Source of the DNA: RGIG3002 sp045546775
GTDB lineage: Bacteria; Bacillota; Clostridia; Lachnospirales; Lachnospiraceae
NCBI GenBank assembly: GCA_045546775.1
Contig: JAZQDM010000126.1
Span: 62,001 to 126,000, forward strand
Reading direction: 5' to 3'
DNA length: 64,000 nucleotides
The notes beneath the pieces are model-generated. The model searched no databases. It was not told the origin of the DNA and saw nothing but the letters and a program-made list of their open reading frames with translations. The position numbers and the translations under genes are program-made. How positions within the stretch are numbered: the first letter of the stretch is position 1; each line of letters starts with the position of its first letter. Positions 35,298 to 43,459 of the stretch are shown here, one piece after another.

Positions 35298-36464
35298 ATG
35301 ATTTGTAAATGTCAGAGTTGCGGCAGCGCAATAGAATATGATGCGGTGCTTGGTAAGTTAAAGTGTCACTATTGTGGCAATGAATACGAAGTTGCCGAAC
35401 CGGATGACGCCGGCACAGAGCCGGTCGACGATGCTTCTTCGCAAGATGCCGACGAAATGATTTGCCGGATTTACAGTTGTACTACTTGTGGAGCAGAGCT
35501 TATCATTAATGATGTGGAATCGGCAACGTTCTGCGCCTATTGCGGACAACCGACGATTGTTTTTAGACGTGTGTCCAAAGAGTTGCGGCCAAAATATATT
35601 GTGCCGTTCAGCATAAGCAAAGAAGAAGCAATGGGCAGAATCCGTCAAAAGATTGAAAATGCTCTTTTTGTACCGAGTAAATTAAAAAGATATTCCATTG
35701 AAAATATGCGAGGAATTTATATACCGTATCAGTTGTATGACATGGAGTACTGCCACAATATAGTAGCGAATAGGGATTATGCAACGGGTAAATATTGTGC
35801 TGCAGTGGCAAAAGGTGTATTTAAAGATTTGCCGGTTCCAAGATCACTACAGTTGACGGATGAAATCACACAACGAATTGAGCCTTTTTACTTGCAGTCA
35901 AAAAAAATTTTTCAGCCGGAATATTTATCAGGATATTATGCAGATATGTATGATATTAACGAATCAAGATGTAATATGACCGCGGCCCAAAAGGCAGAGC
36001 GCTTATTTATACCTGCTGTTGTAAAGAGGACGCAAGGGGAAGGAGCGATACTGGAAACTGCAAATCCTACACGGAACATTTTGCGTTCTGAGTATGCGCT
36101 TTTACCGGCGTGGTTTATGACATTTCGTTATGATTTAAAGCCATATACATTTGTTGTAAACGGACAAACCGGAAAAGTAGTTGGTTCGCTTCCGATTTCA
36201 AAAATCAAGATTATTCTCTTTTTTATTATGGTACTAATGATAGCTTGTTCACTTTGTACTGCGATTGCATTTATTTTAGGGTATATGATAGAACCGTTGG
36301 TGTACATACTTGGTACAGTGGGTGTAGTATCATGCTATTTTATACGTCTGCTTTTTCCAAGTTTATTAACCACATGGAGAAATATTCATATGCGTACCAA
36401 TTCGGTAAAAGTTATAAAATATGTGAGGAATCGACAAAGAAGAGACGGGGAGGTCAAATTATGA
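35298..36464 (+). CDS. Double zinc-ribbon membrane protein
   Basis: A 388-residue protein. Two zinc ribbons (CQSCG...CHYCG and CTTCG...CAYCG) occupy ~1-80. A beta-rich domain of ~200 residues follows, then two membrane segments (~305-355). This matches the TFIIB-type zinc-ribbon proteins common in Firmicutes. Start: ATG at 35298, preceded by GGAGGGAG, rather than the ATG at 35268. The function is unknown. The next gene overlaps its stop (ATGA), so the small membrane protein there is a probable partner. Confidence 0.75.
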   Translation: MICKCQSCGSAIEYDAVLGKLKCHYCGNEYEVAEPDDAGTEPVDDASSQDADEMICRIYSCTTCGAELIINDVESATFCAYCGQPTIVFRRVSKELRPKYIVPFSISKEEAMGRIRQKIENALFVPSKLKRYSIENMRGIYIPYQLYDMEYCHNIVANRDYATGKYCAAVAKGVFKDLPVPRSLQLTDEITQRIEPFYLQSKKIFQPEYLSGYYADMYDINESRCNMTAAQKAERLFIPAVVKRTQGEGAILETANPTRNILRSEYALLPAWFMTFRYDLKPYTFVVNGQTGKVVGSLPISKIKIILFFIMVLMIACSLCTAIAFILGYMIEPLVYILGTVGVVSCYFIRLLFPSLLTTWRNIHMRTNSVKVIKYVRNRQRRDGEVKL

Positions 36465-36646
36465 CAATGGAAGAGTTGTACTTGGGTGCGATTATGGCAG
36501 GTATTATGCTAGGGTTTAGCATAGCGGTGTATTTAACGAAGAAGCGTGTGGATGAAGCAATGGTAATCGGTGATTTTTCAAATAACATAGAAGATTATTC
36601 GGAATGCCCGATTGAGATTATTCCGAAATCATCAGACCAATACTAG
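36461..36646 (+). CDS. Small single-pass membrane protein (61 residues)
   Basis: GGGGAGG precedes an ATG that overlaps the upstream stop by 4 nt. One membrane helix (~8-26) is followed by a cytosolic acidic tail (FSNNIEDYSECPIEIIP). No family is recognised. Coupling to the zinc-ribbon membrane protein suggests a shared complex. Confidence 0.6.
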   Translation: MTMEELYLGAIMAGIMLGFSIAVYLTKKRVDEAMVIGDFSNNIEDYSECPIEIIPKSSDQY

Positions 36647-36688
36647 AGCTGATTGCCAACTGAACAAATTAGTAGGGAGAGAATATTT

Positions 36689-36916
36689 ATGGGAAAAAAA
36701 GCGATACGAATTATTTGTAACATTTTGATTGTTATATTTGCAGTGGGATTTGTTGTGTCATTGCTGTGGTTTGTGACCGGTTCATTTGAGATGGTGCCGA
36801 CCGAAGAACAAGAAGAAAAAGCAAGGTTGGCAGCACTTACGATGATGGGTGTGTTTGGAATGGCAGGAGGTTTATGTGCTGCAATGCGGGCGAAAAGACG
36901 TAAGAATATGGAATAG
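36689..36916 (+). CDS. Small two-pass membrane protein (75 residues)
   Basis: Start: ATG at 36689. The leader GGGAGAGAATATTT is almost identical to the one before the zinc-ribbon gene (35281-35297), suggesting local duplication of a leader. Two membrane helices (~8-28 and ~48-64) flank a short Glu-rich loop. Function unknown. Confidence 0.6.
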   Translation: MGKKAIRIICNILIVIFAVGFVVSLLWFVTGSFEMVPTEEQEEKARLAALTMMGVFGMAGGLCAAMRAKRRKNME

Positions 36917-36934
36917 GCAGAGAGGTAGAATAAA

Positions 36935-37273
36935 ATGAAAAAATTATCGCAAATATTAAATTATTTTGTTTTCCTTGCCACAACAGTGGCGATAGCTGCA
37001 GTTTTTTACGAAGGCATGGCGTTGAAATGGTTTGATGTTGTCAGCGTATTTATTATTACAATGGACTTTTCGTTTATCGTTTCTACAATAGTAAATTTAT
37101 TTGTTGAGCGAAAAACAACATGGCGCTATATCAATGTGTTATCACTTTTATTGATCATTGTGGCAGTGATTATGCGTGTTTGTGAAATTACATATCCGAT
37201 ATGGACGCTTGTGTTTTGGTATTTTTATATTTGGTTTACATATGGGATTCGGATTACGAGAGGGAAGCAGTGA
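36935..37273 (+). CDS. Four-helix small membrane protein (112 residues)
   Basis: Three to four hydrophobic helices separated by short charged turns (VERKTTWRY) and ending IRITRGKQ. Eighteen nt from the preceding gene, so part of the same small cluster of membrane proteins. The family is not recognised. Confidence 0.6.
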   Translation: MKKLSQILNYFVFLATTVAIAAVFYEGMALKWFDVVSVFIITMDFSFIVSTIVNLFVERKTTWRYINVLSLLLIIVAVIMRVCEITYPIWTLVFWYFYIWFTYGIRITRGKQ

Positions 37274-37314
37274 GATAGGCTTTGGAGTGTTATGAAATAA
37301 TTGAAACGGGTTTG

Positions 37315-37343
37315 TTGACAGTGATATTGCTGAGTGGTAAGAT
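37315..37343 (+). promoter_or_regulatory. Promoter of the putative antitoxin RNA
   Basis: A perfect TTGACA (37315-37320) and TAAGAT (37338-37343) spaced by 17 bp. No coding gene follows on this strand before the terminator at 37396-37437, so it should make a short RNA of about 85-90 nt. Confidence 0.65.
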
Positions 37344-37349
37344 AATAAT

Positions 37350-37440
37350 ATAAAAAGTGCTACCGATAGACGGTTAGCCCGAAGATAAGATTAGTAAAAA
37401 TAACCGCTTAGTTGTTCAGGCTTTGGCGGTTATTTTTGTG
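37350..37440 (+). ncRNA. Putative antisense antitoxin RNA of a type I toxin locus
   Basis: The boundaries follow the TTGACA/TAAGAT promoter and the shared bidirectional terminator. The RNA would be convergent with the toxin transcript and overlap its 3' end. Its 5' part (GTGCTACC...GGTTAGCCC) is nearly identical to the 5' end of the toxin mRNA, because an inverted repeat flanks the locus. The Fst/par system also uses convergent RNAs with a shared terminator. Expression is inferred, not shown. Confidence 0.5.
37396..37437. terminator. Bidirectional terminator shared by toxin and antitoxin RNAs
   Basis: Perfect 12-bp stem AAAAATAACCGC/GCGGTTATTTTT with an 18-nt loop; a T run leaves on each strand. 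It includes the last codons of the toxin gene. Confidence 0.85.
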
Positions 37441-37528
37441 TCTTGTTATTCTTTCCAAACGAATAGCCAAGACTGAAACACGTCAAACATAAGCTGATGA
37501 CAGCAATCAAGCTTTCGATGGTGAGCAT
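37430..37528 (-). CDS. Holin-like hydrophobic toxin peptide (32 residues)
   Basis: The peptide reads MLTIESLIAVISLCLTCFSL then GYSFGKNNKTQK: one membrane helix followed by a polar, basic tail. This is the look of the putative holin-like/type I toxins widespread in Lachnospiraceae. AAGGAGG lies 8 nt before the ATG, and a strong promoter sits upstream. The leader contains two hairpins (CTACC/GGTAG and CGGAGG/CCTCCG). A partly overlapping convergent RNA completes a type I toxin-antitoxin layout. Toxicity is inferred. Confidence 0.65.
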   Translation of the reverse strand: MLTIESLIAVISLCLTCFSLGYSFGKNNKTQK

Positions 37529-37637
37529 AAGCAAAGCCTCCTTGGTTAAGATTTCTGAGAACAGATTTCTATGTAATCGGAGGTCACAGTCCTCCGTAGA
37601 GGGCTAACCGCCTACCGTTATGGTAGCACCTAAAAAC

Positions 37638-37666
37638 ATTATAACAAACATATGTTCTGAAAACAA
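37638..37666 (-). promoter_or_regulatory. Promoter of the holin-like toxin gene
   Basis: On the minus strand TTGTTT (37666-37661) and a perfect TATAAT (37643-37638) are 17 bp apart. The leader is ~100 nt, long for so short a gene and consistent with RNA-level control. Confidence 0.7.
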
Positions 37667-37754
37667 GGGTAAGATGTATCATAAAAAATAGTATACGTCA
37701 TTTTCACAATTTTCTGCTTGATGGGCTAACACAGCAAGAAAGAGAGAATTATTT

Positions 37755-39566
37755 ATGAAAGATTATCGTTTTAAAGTAAATCTCGGGGGAATGATTGAGA
37801 TTTTGTCGGATCACTTATACAGTAGTCCGGATGTATTTATTAGAGAACTGCTACAAAATGCAGTTGATGCGATTACAGGGTTGAAAAAGTTCATGCAGAC
37901 GGACGAAGGTGCCGGTGAGTATGAGGGCGAAATTACTTTGGAAATCGAAGAAGGAAGTAAGTTAGTATTTGTGGACAACGGACAGGGATTGAACGAGGAT
38001 GAGATTCATCAATTTCTGGCTATTATCGGTGAGTCCTCGAAACGCAACATAGAAAGCAGACGAATCGAATCGGATTATATCGGTCGGTTTGGAATCGGCT
38101 TGTTGTCCTGTTTTATGGTGTCGGATGAAATTACCATGATTACAAAATCATGCAAAAGTGACGATGCGCCGGTATTGACATGGTGCGGTAAGCCCGACGG
38201 AACATATACGATACAGGAATGCGAAGATGATACCTTTGCAGAAACTTCCGGTACAAAAGTAATTTTGCATGCAAAAAAGGGCGCGGAAGAATATTTTACA
38301 ACAAAGAAAATAGAGCAGTTAGTGAATTACTACGGAATGCTGTTACACATTCCGGTTATCATTAAAAAAGCGGATGAAAGCAAACGGATTAACCCGATGT
38401 ATTTGCCGTGGGAAGGTCGGGAGACAAATAAGGCGGAAATGCTATTGTTTGGTCAGATGACGTTTGGCGAGCAATTTTTTGATTGCATTCCGTTCCATTC
38501 CGACGAAGGAAATGTTTCCGGTGCGATTTATATTTTAAATTATGGTGTATCGCCATCCGCCACAATGGGGCATCGCATTTATTTAAAAAACATGCTTTTA
38601 ACAGAAAAAGGCGACAATCTTGTCCCGCATTGGGCCGTTTTTACAAAATGTATTATCAATGCCATGGATTTGCGTCCCACCGCCTCCCGTGAAGGCTTTT
38701 ATGTGGATGACGTGTTGGAAAAAGCAAGAGAAAACATGGAGGAAACAATCCGGGAATTCATTATTGATATTGCAGAAAATGATCAAAGACGTTTCCGCCA
38801 GTTTTTCAGAATCCATAATCTGACACTCATGTCATTAGCGTTGGAGTCACCGAAGCTTTTTGAAACATTAATTGATTATTTTGAGTTTGAGACGACACGG
38901 GGAATGTTGACCGGTTATGATTTGAGAACGGCCAATGAGCCGCTCATTTATGCACCTACGAAGGAAAAGTATAAACAGCTCTCCCAATTGTTTTTTGCAC
39001 AAAATGAGTTGTTGATTAACGTTTCTTATGTGCATTCTCTGGAACTGTTGCAACACCTCGGAACTTTCTTTGGAATCGAAGTTAATGCAGTAGCAGAATG
39101 GGAAGTCGAAGATTTGATGAAAGACGTGTCTTCCCGACACGCGGATGAAGGGTTTGCATTTTTGAGACAGGCAAATCACATTTTGAAAAAATACGATTGC
39201 AAGGCAGAACTAAAATATTTTTTCCCGGACAACCAGCCCACGTTTTATTTGCTGGACGATAATATTGTTTTAAAACGCCAAATTGCAGAAGCCAGAAAAT
39301 GCGCAGATTCCATGTTTTATAACATGTTGGATGCGTTTACCACGGAAATTCCTACGGACGTGGCGGCAACTTTATATTTTAATTACAACAACCCGGTTGT
39401 CAAAAAACTGGTAGATTTGGACGAGCCGGATTTATTAAAAATCTTAGTTGAAATTTTGTATGTGCAGGCATTGCAAATCGGAGGTTTTCCGCTGCACAAT
39501 AATGAATTGGGTTTATTGAATCGCAATATTTTAACACTTATGGAGAGGGGGCTTTCTGATGTATAA
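37755..39566 (+). CDS. Divergent HSP90/HtpG-like ATPase
   Basis: A 603-residue protein. The GHKL ATP-binding domain (~1-190) shows FIRELLQNAVDA (Glu and Asn of the N box), FVDNGQGL and GRFGIGLLSCF (lid and G motif). The middle domain holds the LRPTASREGFY-type loop with the gamma-phosphate-sensing Arg region. The C-terminal ~170 residues differ from standard HtpG, and the end is short. The next gene overlaps it by 8 bp and encodes a helical-repeat protein, so a dedicated co-chaperone or substrate pair is likely. A housekeeping HtpG role is less likely. Confidence 0.85.
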   Translation: MKDYRFKVNLGGMIEILSDHLYSSPDVFIRELLQNAVDAITGLKKFMQTDEGAGEYEGEITLEIEEGSKLVFVDNGQGLNEDEIHQFLAIIGESSKRNIESRRIESDYIGRFGIGLLSCFMVSDEITMITKSCKSDDAPVLTWCGKPDGTYTIQECEDDTFAETSGTKVILHAKKGAEEYFTTKKIEQLVNYYGMLLHIPVIIKKADESKRINPMYLPWEGRETNKAEMLLFGQMTFGEQFFDCIPFHSDEGNVSGAIYILNYGVSPSATMGHRIYLKNMLLTEKGDNLVPHWAVFTKCIINAMDLRPTASREGFYVDDVLEKARENMEETIREFIIDIAENDQRRFRQFFRIHNLTLMSLALESPKLFETLIDYFEFETTRGMLTGYDLRTANEPLIYAPTKEKYKQLSQLFFAQNELLINVSYVHSLELLQHLGTFFGIEVNAVAEWEVEDLMKDVSSRHADEGFAFLRQANHILKKYDCKAELKYFFPDNQPTFYLLDDNIVLKRQIAEARKCADSMFYNMLDAFTTEIPTDVAATLYFNYNNPVVKKLVDLDEPDLLKILVEILYVQALQIGGFPLHNNELGLLNRNILTLMERGLSDV

Positions 39567-40668
39567 TCCGTTTACATTGAGAAGAGAACTTGCACAGACT
39601 GAACATGGAAAGGCAAAGATTTCTGCGCTTCGTAAGGCAATCCGGGAGGCGGATGAAAATCACGATTTGATACAACAGTTGGCATTTCGTTTGGATTTGT
39701 GCTACGAATCGACGTTTTACGATGATGCAATGGATATGATGATTATATTTCCGGAGATACTTGCCTTGGTAGACGAACATCCGGAAATACCGATGCCGTT
39801 CGGAAACACCGGATACAAAAACGGGCTCGACCGCGTTTTGTGTATTTACAAATGGGTTCTAAATGCGTGTGGGGAGTATTATCAAATTCCGTTAAAAGAC
39901 TGCCAACGTTTTATGGAAGATTTTAAAAAGAGGAGCCTTGCTTTTGGATACAATTTGAAACCTTATTACAAAAATATGTTTTTGTTGTATTCTTCGATTG
40001 ATAAGGCATACGCAGAGGAATGTTTTGCACATTTTAAGCAGTTGCCGAGCGATAAAAACGGAGATTGTAAAGCCTGCGACAGAAATGAAGAAATTGCTTA
40101 TTATTTGGAGCGTGACGAGGTAGAGAAGGCGAATGAACTTGCTGCCGATATTGACAATTTTACGCTGCAATGTTGGGGCGACGGTGTAGAGGCGTGGATG
40201 CGTATGAAGTCATATTACCTGGAGTACTATCTAAAGAAAAAAGATTTTGACCGCGCATCAGATTATATCCGGCAAATCGAGCATCAGACGATGCGTACCG
40301 AAATGACCGAGTATGAGTATTGGGACCGCTTTTTATATTGCTATAGTTTTACAGATATGGGAAAGGCACTAAAGCTGTACAAAGAGCACTGGAAAGAATG
40401 GGAGGAACAGCGATGCCCGAAAGACAAATTCCGGTCTTATATTCTGGTTGCTGCGTTTTTCAAACAATTACAAAAGCAACATGGCGGACAAACAATCAAA
40501 TTAAACTTGGATAACTCGTTTTCACTCTATTCCGAAAACGGGGAATATGAAATTTCAAAATTACATGACTATTACTATAGTACCGCAAAAAATATTGCCC
40601 TCAAATTCGACCAAAGAAACGGAACGGATTACTATGCGGACGAAATGAGTCAGTGGTATGGTGTGTAA
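39559..40668 (+). CDS. TPR-like helical-repeat partner of the HSP90 protein
   Basis: A 369-residue wholly helical, charged protein. Repeated paired-helix patterns (IAYYLERDEVEKANELAADI, YYLEYYLKKKDFDRASDYI, DMGKALKLYKEHWKEWEE) resemble TPR units, although consensus TPR residues are weak. The start overlaps the HSP90-like gene by 8 bp after a GAGAGGGGG site. In eukaryotes TPR co-chaperones dock on HSP90; a bacterial parallel is inferred from the gene pair. Confidence 0.6.
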   Translation: MYNPFTLRRELAQTEHGKAKISALRKAIREADENHDLIQQLAFRLDLCYESTFYDDAMDMMIIFPEILALVDEHPEIPMPFGNTGYKNGLDRVLCIYKWVLNACGEYYQIPLKDCQRFMEDFKKRSLAFGYNLKPYYKNMFLLYSSIDKAYAEECFAHFKQLPSDKNGDCKACDRNEEIAYYLERDEVEKANELAADIDNFTLQCWGDGVEAWMRMKSYYLEYYLKKKDFDRASDYIRQIEHQTMRTEMTEYEYWDRFLYCYSFTDMGKALKLYKEHWKEWEEQRCPKDKFRSYILVAAFFKQLQKQHGGQTIKLNLDNSFSLYSENGEYEISKLHDYYYSTAKNIALKFDQRNGTDYYADEMSQWYGV

Positions 40669-40806
40669 AAATAGTAGCAAGAAAAGTCTAAAAACATTGG
40701 GAGATGGCAGATAAAGTATTTGCAATCTCCCAATTGCTGTAGTATCATCAAAACAAATCAAGCGAATTCAAATCGCAAAATATTCTTTTTATTCAAAATA
40801 TTCTTT

Positions 40807-41160
40807 ATGAATCTGCCGGTTTTCCCGGAATATTTCAAACAACAATTGTTGAGAAACGCACTAGAATCAACTATAATGGAGGTAATGCATATGCTTTTAA
40901 CACAATATGATGAAGAAAAACACATGCGGGACACGTACAAAGAGGGTTATGAAGAGGGCGAAGCCGCCGGATATCAAAAAGGTGAACAAATCGGTTACCT
41001 TCAGGGCGAACAGGTTGGTGAGCAAAACGGCTATAACAAGTTATTGGATGCGCAGATAAAGAAAAAATTGAACCGTGGTAAAAGTGTAAAGGAAATCGCA
41101 GAAGAATTGGAAATAGATAGTCATACTGTGGAAGAACGGCTCAAGTATTTGAAGCAGTAA
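40807..41160 (+). pseudogene. Truncated Rpn-family (PD-(D/E)XK transposase-like) protein, C-terminal part
   Basis: Only the C-terminal ~115 residues remain. They carry MLLTQYDEEKHMRD, a Gly-rich (Y/G)xxGxxxG(Y)xxGE repeat array, and a terminal HTH-like KSVKEIAEELEIDSHTVEERLKYL. Full Rpn/transposase_31-type proteins have an N-terminal PD-(D/E)XK nuclease, which is absent. GGAGG lies 8 nt before the ATG at 40891, so a 90-residue tail could still be translated. Confidence 0.6.
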
Positions 41161-41313
41161 ATGGAATTTTGGACAAAGGAACCGGGAGTAGCAATCAGCA
41201 GTTGCAATGACGGATTCCGCCCGGTTATTTTTAAGTTGGAGAGTACAGATATACCATCTGAAAAATAGAGTCACGAAGCCAAGATAATTATGCAAATAGA
41301 GTCCTCAAAAACA

Positions 41314-41345
41314 GGAGTGTCAAATAGTTGACGCTCCTATTTTTA
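41314..41345 (+). terminator. Rho-independent terminator
   Basis: GGAGTGTCAA/TTGACGCTCC stem (one G-U pair) with a 4-nt loop, then TATTTTT. It isolates the TetR operon from upstream. The preceding 150 bp (41161-41313) contain nothing else I can name. Confidence 0.8.
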
Positions 41346-41406
41346 ACAGGAAAGACGTTGACGTACGAATGCCTTTCGTATAAGGTAAAAAACGAACAAA
41401 TAGTTA

Positions 41407-41459
41407 TTGTAAAAAGAAAAAAGATAATATATAATATATGTTATATAACAAAAGTTATA
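41407..41459 (+). promoter_or_regulatory. Promoter and likely TetR operator
   Basis: TTGTAA (41407-41412) and TATAAT (41430-41435) are spaced by 17 bp. Just downstream the perfect palindrome TATAAC-AAAA-GTTATA (41444-41459) covers the transcription start region and is the best operator candidate for the adjacent TetR protein. Confidence 0.55.
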
Positions 41460-41473
41460 AAAGGAGACATAAC

Positions 41474-42082
41474 ATGCCGCCAAAAGCAAAAATAACAAAG
41501 GAAATGATAGTGGATACAGCGTTTCATATCGCTCGGGCAGAAGGCGCAGATAAAATAACAGCTCGCAAAATATCCGAACAATTGCATTGCTCAACGCAAC
41601 CGGTTCTATATTATTTCGCAACTGTGGAAGAGATTAAGCAGGCTGTTTATGAAAAAGCGGATCAATACCATACCGATTTTCTTATGAATATGGAGAAGGA
41701 TTATGGAAATCCGTTGCTGTCAATGGGGATGAATTATATTCGTTTTTCCATAGAGGAGCGCAATTTGTTCCGACTGCTTTTTCAGTCAAATGAATTTTCA
41801 GGCAGGGCGATATGGGACTTGACGCAGCAGGAAAATGTGGAGCCGATTGTTGCTGCATTCCGGCAGGAAATGGAACTTTCCGGTGAGCAGCCAGACATAT
41901 CACAAGAGCAAGTTACGGAAATATTTTCCACCCTTTTTATTTTTGTTCACGGTTATGCCAGTATGTACGCCAACAATGATTTGGTATACGATGAGGCGGA
42001 GCTCCAGCGCAAGCTGGAAAAGGCATTTATGGCAGCAGTAATTATGGAGCAGGAAGATTTTGAACAGGAGGTAGACAAATGA
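41474..42082 (+). CDS. TetR family transcriptional regulator
   Basis: A 202-residue protein. The HTH is ITKEMIVDTAFHIARAEGADKITARKISEQLHCSTQPVLYYFATVE (split here only by the recognition helix). The C-terminal domain is of the WHG type, with an FVHGYASMYANN helix. AAAGGAG precedes the ATG at 41474; the longer frame from 41438 would run through the operator. It overlaps the CPBP protease gene by an ATGA, so it probably controls it. Confidence 0.88.
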   Translation: MPPKAKITKEMIVDTAFHIARAEGADKITARKISEQLHCSTQPVLYYFATVEEIKQAVYEKADQYHTDFLMNMEKDYGNPLLSMGMNYIRFSIEERNLFRLLFQSNEFSGRAIWDLTQQENVEPIVAAFRQEMELSGEQPDISQEQVTEIFSTLFIFVHGYASMYANNDLVYDEAELQRKLEKAFMAAVIMEQEDFEQEVDK

Positions 42083-42843
42083 CAAAACTGTATGAAAAAA
42101 ATGAAATGAATTTTGCACTTGTATGGATTGGGTTGTATGTAGTATTGATGAGTGTTGCGGACAGTTTATCCGAATCTGTTGGAATGGCAAAATGCGTTAC
42201 GGCGCCACTTGCAGTTGTTATGACGCTAGTGATTTTCTTTTGGATTCGGAAAAACGGATTGATGGAAAAATTTGGACTTTGCAAACCGGAAAAAGGGGCA
42301 AAAGAATATTTGTACTACATCCCGTTGGTGTTGATAGCAAGTACAAATGTATGGTTTGGTTTGAGGTTGAATTTATCTGTGCCGGAAACAGTATTTTATG
42401 TTATTAGTATGTTTGGCGTCGGCTTTTTGGAGGAAATTATTTTCAGAGGATTTCTCTTTAAGGCGATGTGTGAGTCCAATGTGAAAACTGCGATTATTGT
42501 TTCAAGCATTACGTTTGGATTGGGTCATATTGTGAATTTGCTTAACGGAGCTGAGCTTGCGTCAACGATTATGCAAGTTTGCTACGCCATTGCAATAGGT
42601 TTTGCATTTACGCTTCTATTCTACAAAGGAAAAAGTTTGTGGCCGTGTATTGTGACACATATGGCTATAAATAGTCTGAGTGTTTTTGCCAATAGAGAGG
42701 CAAGGACATTGAGCCTGGCAATTGTTTCTGCTGTATTTCTCATTGTTGTATCACTTGGATATGCGGCATATCTTCTCTATCCATTTTCCGTTAATGGGCA
42801 AAAAAAGGTTAGCAGTAGGTCCAACCAAGAAGGCACAAATTAA
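42079..42843 (+). CDS. CPBP (Abi/Rce1) family intramembrane metalloprotease
   Basis: A 254-residue protein with about seven membrane helices. The catalytic motifs are EEIIFRGFLF, FGLGHIVN and THMAINSLS, the EExxxR / FxxxH / HxxxN set of the family. Such proteases serve bacteriocin immunity or protein maturation; the substrate is unknown. The last ~30 codons run antiparallel through the 3' end of the opposite YczE-like gene. Confidence 0.85.
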   Translation: MTKLYEKNEMNFALVWIGLYVVLMSVADSLSESVGMAKCVTAPLAVVMTLVIFFWIRKNGLMEKFGLCKPEKGAKEYLYYIPLVLIASTNVWFGLRLNLSVPETVFYVISMFGVGFLEEIIFRGFLFKAMCESNVKTAIIVSSITFGLGHIVNLLNGAELASTIMQVCYAIAIGFAFTLLFYKGKSLWPCIVTHMAINSLSVFANREARTLSLAIVSAVFLIVVSLGYAAYLLYPFSVNGQKKVSSRSNQEGTN

Positions 42844-43410
42844 TGTTCCAATGCCAACGGAACCGCCAAGTACAAAACCGACTGCAACGAACAAGACATC
42901 AACAATAATTCGCACAACGCCAAAATTCTTTTTTAATTTATCAGCAAGAACAATGGAAACCAAATCGTTCGGTCCGGTGCCGGCATCGGATTTGATGACG
43001 ATAGTCATGCCAAATGCAAGAATAAGACAGCCCAATCCGTTCATAAGGATTTTGAGAATAAGAGAGTCCATGCCTGAAAATGGCGTGCTCAGGATTGCTG
43101 TAAAAAAATCAATAATCGGCCCACCAAATATCATACAAAGTATAGTACCGATTTTGATGTAGGAACGGTCTGTAAATAAAAGGATAACGATAATCAAAAA
43201 GCATATTGCGATATGTGTGTTTCCATGCGTTAATACGGACCAATCTGTTACTTGTGAAGTAGTCCTAAATATTCCCTGGACAAGAACATTGAATGGGTCG
43301 GTTCCCAAATCGGCAAGCAAAAATAACGTTACACCAAAATGTGCAATCGTTAATCCAATACACAAAATTACAATTCGTAAAATAGTCTCTTTGACAGAAC
43401 GTTTCATCAT
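42751..43410 (-). CDS. YczE/YyaS/YitT-type integral membrane protein
   Basis: A 219-residue protein with six membrane helices. The repeated GLGTDPFNV- and DAGTGPNDL-type loops (ADLGTDPFNVL, SDAGTGPNDLV) are the hallmark of the YczE group. Start: ATG at 43410 with GAGGT 5 nt upstream. Transport or surfactin-related roles are known for YczE, but the function here is open. Its 3' end overlaps the CPBP gene by 93 bp. Confidence 0.8.
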   Translation of the reverse strand: MMKRSVKETILRIVILCIGLTIAHFGVTLFLLADLGTDPFNVLVQGIFRTTSQVTDWSVLTHGNTHIAICFLIIVILLFTDRSYIKIGTILCMIFGGPIIDFFTAILSTPFSGMDSLILKILMNGLGCLILAFGMTIVIKSDAGTGPNDLVSIVLADKLKKNFGVVRIIVDVLFVAVGFVLGGSVGIGTLICAFLVGPTANLFLPINGKWIEKICRISK

Positions 43411-43459
43411 AACATACCTCAATAACATGGTAAGAATCTATAAGTTGACGGAAGACAAT

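Larger units (their letters stand above)
37357..37629. repeat. Inverted repeat framing the type I toxin locus
   Basis: GTGCTACC (37357-37364) with GGTTAGCCC (37372-37380) on the left, and their complements GGGCTAACC (37601-37609) with GGTAGCAC (37622-37629) on the right. The halves match except for the spacer between the two blocks (7 versus 12 nt). Confidence 0.8.
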
